DNA of 64,000 nucleotides from contig DASCQF010000109.1 in the NCBI GenBank assembly GCA_036012905.1, forward strand, positions 1 to 64,000, written 5' to 3'. The position numbers and the translations under genes are program-made. Source of the DNA: NP936 sp002726085 (GTDB lineage: Bacteria; Acidobacteriota; Vicinamibacteria; Vicinamibacterales; UBA8438). The stretch's first letter is position 1; each line of letters begins with the position of its first letter. Below are positions 58,820-64,000 of the stretch, one piece after another. Under the pieces are notes generated by a model. The model was not told the origin of the DNA and did no database searches. It worked only from the letters and a program-made list of their open reading frames with translations.

Positions 58820-61800
58820 GTGAGCCGGGGCAAGTCATCGCTGGTCGAGGTGGTCGAGCGTCGCACGTTCCTCAAGGTGCTGGGGAGCGCCGGCCCGGCG
58901 GCGGCGATCGCCGCCTGCTCGCCCGTGCCACCCGAGAAGATTATCCCGTTCGTGATCCCGCCCGAGGACGTCATCCCCGGGGTCGCCACCTGGTATGCCA
59001 GCGTGTGCGACGAGTGTCCGGCCGGCTGCGGCACCCTGGTGCGCACCCGCGAAGGTCGGGCGGTCAAGGTCGAGGGCAACCCCGAGCACCCGGTCAACCG
59101 GGGCGGACTGTGCGTCCGGGGCCAGTCGTCGCTGCAGGGGCTCTACAACCCGGACCGGATCACCGGTCCGCAGCGCCGCCGTGTCACCAACGAGGCCGCC
59201 GGGCAGAGCGTGCTCGAGCCGGTGCCCTGGGACGAGGCGCAGCAGCAGCTCGTCGATCGGCTGCAGACGCTCCGTGACGCCGGCCGTGGCGACCGGGTCG
59301 CGCTCGTCACTCCTCCGCTGACCGGCACGATGGCGACCCTGGTCTCCACCTGGGCGGACGTCCTGGGCGCGCGCTGGGTGCGCTACGAGCCGTTTGCCTA
59401 CGAAGCGATTCGCCGGGCCAACGCACAGCTGTTCGGACGCGCCGAGCTGCCGCACTTCGACTTCGCGCGGGCCGACCTGCTGGTCTCGTTCGGCGCCGAC
59501 TTTCTCGAGACGTTTGTCTCACCGGTCGGCTTCGCCCGCGACCACGCCGGCCAGCGCCGTGTTCGCGACGGGGAAAAGGCCCGATTCGTCCAGATCGAGC
59601 CGCGGTTGTCGATGACGGGCGCGAGTGCCGACGTCTGGCATGCGGTGCCCCCAGAAACCGAAGGCCTCGTGGCCGCGGCGATGGTGCGGACGATTGTCGA
59701 TGAGGGGCGGGCGCAGGGCGTGACCGCCGGGCTTCTCGAGCAGATCGCGGCGCTCGTCGATGGCGCGTCACCGAACCAGGTCGCCGTGACAAGCGGAGTC
59801 TCCGCCGACACCATCCGTGAGCTGGCCCGCGCGTTCTCGGACCCGGCACTGGGCCCGGGCCGCACCCTCGCCGTGGGCGGGGGCGTTGGCGTCTCCGGCT
59901 CGAACGCCACCGCGTCGCACACGGCGGTCACCCTGCTGAACCTGGTCGCGGGCAACATCGGTGCGACCGTCGACTTTTCGGCCGCCTCCGCCCTCGGCAC
60001 GGCCGCAACCTACGCCGAGATGCGTGACCTGGCCGACGCCATGCGGTCGGGTGATATCGAGCTGGCGATCATCCACAATGTCAACCCGGTCTTCACGATG
60101 CCGGGAGCCGCCGACTTCGGGGGCGCGCTGGCGCAAGTGCCGTTCGTCGCCGGGCTGTCGAGCCTGCCGGACGAGACGACCGCACAGGCCGACCTGCTGC
60201 TCCCCACCCACACCGCACTCGAAGCGTGGGGCGACAGCAATCCCCGTCACGGTGTGCATGGCCTGGTCCAGCCGGTGATGCAGCCGGTGTTCGACACCCG
60301 GCACGTCGGCGAGGTGCTGGCCGAAGTCGGACGGGCGCTGGGTGACGAACCGGCGGCCGCGCTGCCGCGGCGTGGGTTCTACCGCTTTCTGCGAGACGAG
60401 TGGGAGCAGCTGCAGCCGGTGCCCGAACCGGACCCCGAGGCCGAGGAGCCGGTCGCACCCGATTTCGAGCCGTTCTGGGCGGACGCCCTCCGACGGGGCG
60501 GCATCACCCTGCCGGTAGAGCCGGTCTCCTTCGAGCTGAGTCCGGCGATCTTCGACACCGATCTGGTCGGCGATCTGACCCCGGCGTCGACCGCCCGAGC
60601 CTACACGCTGGTGACCTACCCCTCGCTGCACTTCTACGACGGCCGCGGCGCCAACCGCCCGTGGCTCCAGGAGATTCCGGAGCCGCTGCTCAAGACGACG
60701 TGGGGCACCGGGGTCGAGATGACCTCGGACACCGCACGCGCTCTCGGCGCCGAGGAAGGCCGCCTGGTCGCGATCGAGTCCGACCACGGTCAGGTCGACG
60801 CGAGCGTCATCATCAACCCGCATCTGGCGGACGGCGTGGTCGCGATCGCCATCGGACAGGGGCACACCAACTTCGGACGCTACGCCACCGGCCGCGGGGT
60901 GAACCCGATCGCCCTGCTCGACCCAGAACCGGAGGCCGCCTCGGGCGGCGTGCGGTGGCTCGGCACCGGTGTGGACATCACCCCGCGCGAGTTGGAGCGC
61001 CCAATTCCGCGGCTCCAGTACACCTTCGACCAGGACGGACGCGAGCTGGCGCAATCGGTGTCGCTGGCGACCCTGGCGGCCGGAGAGGCGCACGCCGAGG
61101 AGCACCACTTCAGCCTGTACCCGGAACACGACCATCCGGTGCATCACTGGGGGATGGCGATCGACCTGGACGCCTGCACCGGGTGCAATGCCTGTGTGGC
61201 CGCCTGCTATGCCGAGAACAACATCCCGGTCATGGGCGCTGACCGGATGCGCCGCGGCCGCACGATGTCGTGGCTGCGGATCGAGCGGTTCGTCGAACCG
61301 GGCGCGGGGGACGCGGGACCGGACACCCGGTTTCTACCGATGCTGTGCCAGCATTGCGACCACGCGCCGTGTGAGGTGGTGTGTCCGGTCTACGCGACCT
61401 ATCACACCGACGAGGGGTTGAACGCGCAGGTCTACAACCGCTGCGTCGGCACCCGCTACTGCTCGAACAACTGTCCCTACAAGGTCCGCCGGTTCAACTG
61501 GTTCATGCCGGAGTTCGACGCGCCGCTGCCGCTGCAGCTGAACCCGGACGTCACCGGCCGAAGTGACGGGGTGATGGAGAAATGCACTTTCTGTGTGCAA
61601 CGCATCTATGACGGGAAGGACGTCGCCCGGGACGAGAATCGCCCGGTGCGGGACGGCGACGTGCTACCGGCGTGCGGGCAGAGCTGCCCGACGCAGGCGA
61701 TCGTCTTCGGCGACACGAACGACCCCGGGAGCCGGGTGTCCCAGCTCTCGAACGATGCACGCGCGTATCACGTGCTGAGCGTGATCAACACCCGGCCGGC

Positions 61801-61834
61801 GGTGACGTATCTGAAGAAGGTGACGCAGGCATGA
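58820..61834 (+). CDS. actB: Alternative complex III subunit B, molybdopterin-like/Fe-S protein
   Basis: A 1004-residue periplasmic subunit. A twin-arginine-like start (ERRTFLKVLG) is followed by a molybdopterin-oxidoreductase-like domain (about 45-730, with CDECPAGCGTLVRTREG and GGLCVRGQ) that in this family lacks the Mo cofactor. The C-terminal part (about 770-1000) is a four-cluster ferredoxin domain: CTGCNACVAACYAENN, CQHCDHAPCEVVCP, CVGTRYCSNNCPY and CTFCVQRI with CGQSCPTQ. It carries electrons from the membrane subunit to ActA. The start is GTG 58820; the stop overlaps actC as ATGA. Confidence 0.95.
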   Translation: MSRGKSSLVEVVERRTFLKVLGSAGPAAAIAACSPVPPEKIIPFVIPPEDVIPGVATWYASVCDECPAGCGTLVRTREGRAVKVEGNPEHPVNRGGLCVRGQSSLQGLYNPDRITGPQRRRVTNEAAGQSVLEPVPWDEAQQQLVDRLQTLRDAGRGDRVALVTPPLTGTMATLVSTWADVLGARWVRYEPFAYEAIRRANAQLFGRAELPHFDFARADLLVSFGADFLETFVSPVGFARDHAGQRRVRDGEKARFVQIEPRLSMTGASADVWHAVPPETEGLVAAAMVRTIVDEGRAQGVTAGLLEQIAALVDGASPNQVAVTSGVSADTIRELARAFSDPALGPGRTLAVGGGVGVSGSNATASHTAVTLLNLVAGNIGATVDFSAASALGTAATYAEMRDLADAMRSGDIELAIIHNVNPVFTMPGAADFGGALAQVPFVAGLSSLPDETTAQADLLLPTHTALEAWGDSNPRHGVHGLVQPVMQPVFDTRHVGEVLAEVGRALGDEPAAALPRRGFYRFLRDEWEQLQPVPEPDPEAEEPVAPDFEPFWADALRRGGITLPVEPVSFELSPAIFDTDLVGDLTPASTARAYTLVTYPSLHFYDGRGANRPWLQEIPEPLLKTTWGTGVEMTSDTARALGAEEGRLVAIESDHGQVDASVIINPHLADGVVAIAIGQGHTNFGRYATGRGVNPIALLDPEPEAASGGVRWLGTGVDITPRELERPIPRLQYTFDQDGRELAQSVSLATLAAGEAHAEEHHFSLYPEHDHPVHHWGMAIDLDACTGCNACVAACYAENNIPVMGADRMRRGRTMSWLRIERFVEPGAGDAGPDTRFLPMLCQHCDHAPCEVVCPVYATYHTDEGLNAQVYNRCVGTRYCSNNCPYKVRRFNWFMPEFDAPLPLQLNPDVTGRSDGVMEKCTFCVQRIYDGKDVARDENRPVRDGDVLPACGQSCPTQAIVFGDTNDPGSRVSQLSNDARAYHVLSVINTRPAVTYLKKVTQA

Positions 61835-63165
61835 GCTTCGCCAAGGTCAACGACGACATACTGCGGACACTGCGACCGCCGGGCGGGTTGTACTTCGTCG
61901 GGCTTGCCCTGGCGATCGTCGCCTTCTCGGTCGGCTTGGTGGCGTTTCTGCACCAAGCCCGGACCGGCATGGGGGTTGCCGGCTACGAACATCCCATTCT
62001 CTGGGGCATCTACATCACCAACTTCGTGTTCTGGGTCGGCATCGCGCACTCCGGCACGCTGATCTCGGCGGTCCTGTTTCTCTTCCGGGCCAAGTGGCGC
62101 ACGGCGGTGGCGCGCGCGGCCGAGGCGATGACGGTGTTCGCGGTCATGACCGCGGGGTTGTTTCCGATTATCCACATCGGCCGCCCGTGGTTCTTCTACT
62201 GGCTGTTCCCGTACCCGAACCAGCGGGAGCTGTGGGTGAACTTCCGGTCGCCGCTGGTCTGGGACGTCTTCGCCATCAGCACCTACCTGACGGTGAGCGC
62301 GATGTTCCTGTATCTCGGACTGATGCCGGACATCGCTGCCGTGCGCGACAAGATCAAGGACTGGCGCCAGCCGATTTACCGCGTGCTGTCACTTGGCTGG
62401 CTCGGAACGGACAGGCAGTGGCGACACCACACCGCGTTGTACGGCTTCTTCGCCGCGCTGGCGACCCCGCTCGTCGTCTCGGTCCATAGCGTCGTGTCCT
62501 GGGACTTCGCGACGTCGATCCTGCCGGGGTGGCACAGCACCATCTTCGCGCCCTACTTCGTCGCCGGAGCCATCTTCTCGGGGCTCGCGATGGTGATCAC
62601 CCTGCTGGTGCCGATGCGGCGGATCTTGAAGCTGGAGAGCTACATCACCGTGCATCACTTCGAGAACCTCTCGAAGCTGATGCTGACCACCTCGCTCATC
62701 GTGGGCTACGCGTATATGACGGAATTCTTCATCGCGTGGTACAGCGGCAGCCCATTCGAACAGGGGACGTTCATCGATCGGATGTTCGGGCAGTACTGGG
62801 GCTTCAGCTGGATGATGTTCACGTGCAACGTGCTCATTCCGCTGCTGCTCTTCTCAAAGGCGATCCGCACCAATCTGACGTCGTTGTTCGTCATCTCGAT
62901 CTTCGTCAACATCGGGATGTGGCTGGAGCGGTTCGTGATCATCATGACGTCGCTCTCGCACGATCTCGACCCGGCGAACTGGGCGGGCGTCTATCGGATC
63001 ACCTGGGTGGAGACGAGCATCACCATTGGAGCGTTCGGGCTGTTCTTCACGTTGTTTTTGCTGTTTGTGAAAAATTTTCCGGCCGTCTCGATCACCGAGC
63101 TGAAAGAAACGATGGAGCGGCCGGCCGAGGCCGACCCGGCCACTGCCTGGCCGGAACCTGTGTAG
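61831..63165 (+). CDS. actC: Alternative complex III subunit C, NrfD-like quinol-binding membrane protein
   Basis: A 444-residue integral-membrane subunit with about ten helices, the family that binds quinol and may move protons. Landmarks are PILWGIYITNFVFWVGIAHSGT, HIGRPWFFYWLFPYPNQ, VSVHSVVSWDFATSILPGWH, the DFATS loop, and GMWLERFVIIMTSL with conserved acidic and His residues. ATG 61831 overlaps the actB stop by 4 nt. It is third in the act operon. Confidence 0.95.
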   Translation: MSFAKVNDDILRTLRPPGGLYFVGLALAIVAFSVGLVAFLHQARTGMGVAGYEHPILWGIYITNFVFWVGIAHSGTLISAVLFLFRAKWRTAVARAAEAMTVFAVMTAGLFPIIHIGRPWFFYWLFPYPNQRELWVNFRSPLVWDVFAISTYLTVSAMFLYLGLMPDIAAVRDKIKDWRQPIYRVLSLGWLGTDRQWRHHTALYGFFAALATPLVVSVHSVVSWDFATSILPGWHSTIFAPYFVAGAIFSGLAMVITLLVPMRRILKLESYITVHHFENLSKLMLTTSLIVGYAYMTEFFIAWYSGSPFEQGTFIDRMFGQYWGFSWMMFTCNVLIPLLLFSKAIRTNLTSLFVISIFVNIGMWLERFVIIMTSLSHDLDPANWAGVYRITWVETSITIGAFGLFFTLFLLFVKNFPAVSITELKETMERPAEADPATAWPEPV

Positions 63166-63172
63166 CGCCATC

Positions 63173-63676
63173 ATGCCAGAGCAAGTGGAGATTCTCGGCA
63201 TCTACGACCGCAGCGCGAAGGCGGCGGTCGGCGCCCGCGCAGTCCTCGACGGGGGGCTGGGCGCGGTGGTCGCCTATGCGCCGGTGCCGGACCACGCCCT
63301 CGACCGCGCGTTGCACGTCACCGTCAGCCCGATACGGCTGTTCGTGCTGATCGGAGGGCTACTCGGGTGCGCCACAGGATTCGTTTTTCCGATCTACACG
63401 GTGCTCGACTGGCCGTTGATCACCGGCGGCAGACCGCTCATCTCCATTCCGCCCTTCGTAGTCATTGCGTTCGAGTTGACGATCCTGTTCGCGGCGGTCA
63501 GCGGTATGGCCGGGTTCCTGCTGATGTCGAGGCTGCCGCGCGTCACCGGCCGGCCGGCGCCCGACGCGCGGTTCACGAACGACATGACGGGTGTCAGCGT
63601 GTCCTGCGCGCCAGAGCAGTCGGCGAGCGTGCGGGCGTGTCTCGAACGAACGGGCGCACACGAGATCAGGGAGTGA
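63173..63676 (+). CDS. actD: Alternative complex III subunit D (DUF3341)
   Basis: A 167-residue membrane-associated subunit of the DUF3341 family with two transmembrane helices (FVLIGGLLGCATGFVFPIYTVLDW and FVVIAFELTILFAAVSGMAGFLL) and a soluble C-terminal domain (VSVSCAPEQSASVRACLERTGAHEI). It accompanies ActC in all act operons and lacks known cofactors. ATG 63173 lies 7 nt after the actC stop, and its stop overlaps the next gene as TGATG. Confidence 0.93.
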   Translation: MPEQVEILGIYDRSAKAAVGARAVLDGGLGAVVAYAPVPDHALDRALHVTVSPIRLFVLIGGLLGCATGFVFPIYTVLDWPLITGGRPLISIPPFVVIAFELTILFAAVSGMAGFLLMSRLPRVTGRPAPDARFTNDMTGVSVSCAPEQSASVRACLERTGAHEIRE

Positions 63677-64000
63677 TGATGGGTAAAGCGACATTGTCGG
63701 CGTGGGGACGACGGCTCTTCCTGATCGCGTTGCTTCTCGCGATGACCGGCGCCGTCACGTCGGCGCAGCTGAGATTCATGCGCAACATGTTCACGAGCCC
63801 GGTCGTGCAGCCGCAGGTAGCGCCGCGGGTGCCGGTTGAGGACACGATCCCGGTCGACGGAACCCAGATCCTGGACAAGATATCGTCGATAGACCTGCCC
63901 AACCCCCGGCCCAACACGCCCGAGGTGCTGCAAGAGGGCGCGTGGCTGTACGGGGTCTATTGCGCCGTGTGCCACGGCGCGGACGGGCAGGGCGACGGGC
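63676..64000 (+). CDS. actE: Alternative complex III subunit E, mono-haem cytochrome c (partial)
   Basis: The window ends inside this gene; the first 108 residues are present. A start of MMGKATLSAW, a hydrophobic signal/anchor helix (FLIALLLAMTGAVTSA), a proline-rich linker (IPVDGTQILDKI...LPNPRPNTP) and one haem motif CAVCHGADGQGDG identify the small cytochrome c that follows actD. ATG 63676 overlaps the actD TGA. The rest of the operon (actF, then usually a cytochrome oxidase) lies outside. Confidence 0.88.
   Translation, partial: MMGKATLSAWGRRLFLIALLLAMTGAVTSAQLRFMRNMFTSPVVQPQVAPRVPVEDTIPVDGTQILDKISSIDLPNPRPNTPEVLQEGAWLYGVYCAVCHGADGQGDG

Overview
The window is a GC-rich (visibly about 65%) chromosomal segment of a Gram-negative bacterium. 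Lipid A genes (lpxD, lpxB), an Oar-like TonB-dependent receptor with an N-terminal carboxypeptidase-regulatory domain, several secreted serine and M16 peptidases, PQQ-type beta-propellers and an alternative complex III operon together suggest an Acidobacteriota lineage, perhaps Vicinamibacteria. That assignment is inferred from gene content; there is no rRNA here. No tRNA, rRNA, CRISPR array, intact transposase or prophage was seen.

Layout. 0.2-9.5 kb: class I fructose-bisphosphate aldolase, a lytic transglycosylase coupled to a broken hybrid histidine kinase, gamma-glutamyltranspeptidase and an S9 peptidase. 9.5-19.6 kb: a scarred accessory region. It holds whole and broken toxin-antitoxin type modules (higBA, a truncated higA, a nucleotidyltransferase pair, phd with a relE stub, a DUF6364-like/PIN pair), two damaged DUF3604 genes, a ferric-reductase-like membrane protein and several truncated genes. 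A palindrome of the form GGGACC-AA-GGTCCC recurs in it; at three loci it lies 25-26 nt upstream of a plausible -10 hexamer. 19.6-32.5 kb: an esterase, a TAXI/TRAP transporter operon, ettA, a zinc metallopeptidase/ATP-grasp pair, an ABC exporter and dinB. 32.5-42.5 kb: a PQQ-repeat propeller, rsgA, an amidohydrolase, a HAD phosphatase-like protein, a ferritin-like protein, an alpha/beta hydrolase, a PQQ dehydrogenase, yqgE and queG. 42.5-47.6 kb: the TonB-dependent receptor, a membrane protein, a deletion-fused pseudogene and a 181-bp MITE-like element. 47.7-54.9 kb: a co-directional envelope cluster (lpxD, a putative outer-membrane protein, two M16 peptidases, lpxB, two small membrane proteins). 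55-64 kb: a secreted protein, a c-heme beta-propeller, and the alternative complex III genes actA-B-C-D with the start of actE running off the end.

How the genes work together. The envelope cluster joins lipid A synthesis to periplasmic proteolysis. The act operon encodes a quinol:acceptor oxidoreductase that should feed a terminal oxidase outside the window. TAXI/TRAP and TonB systems give uptake, and secreted peptidases and GGT suggest growth on peptides. The least ordinary signals are the palindromic promoter box, the repeated truncation scars around toxin-antitoxin loci, dispersed heptamer tandem repeats (one forming the C-terminus of LpxD), and the metallopeptidase/ATP-grasp pair.
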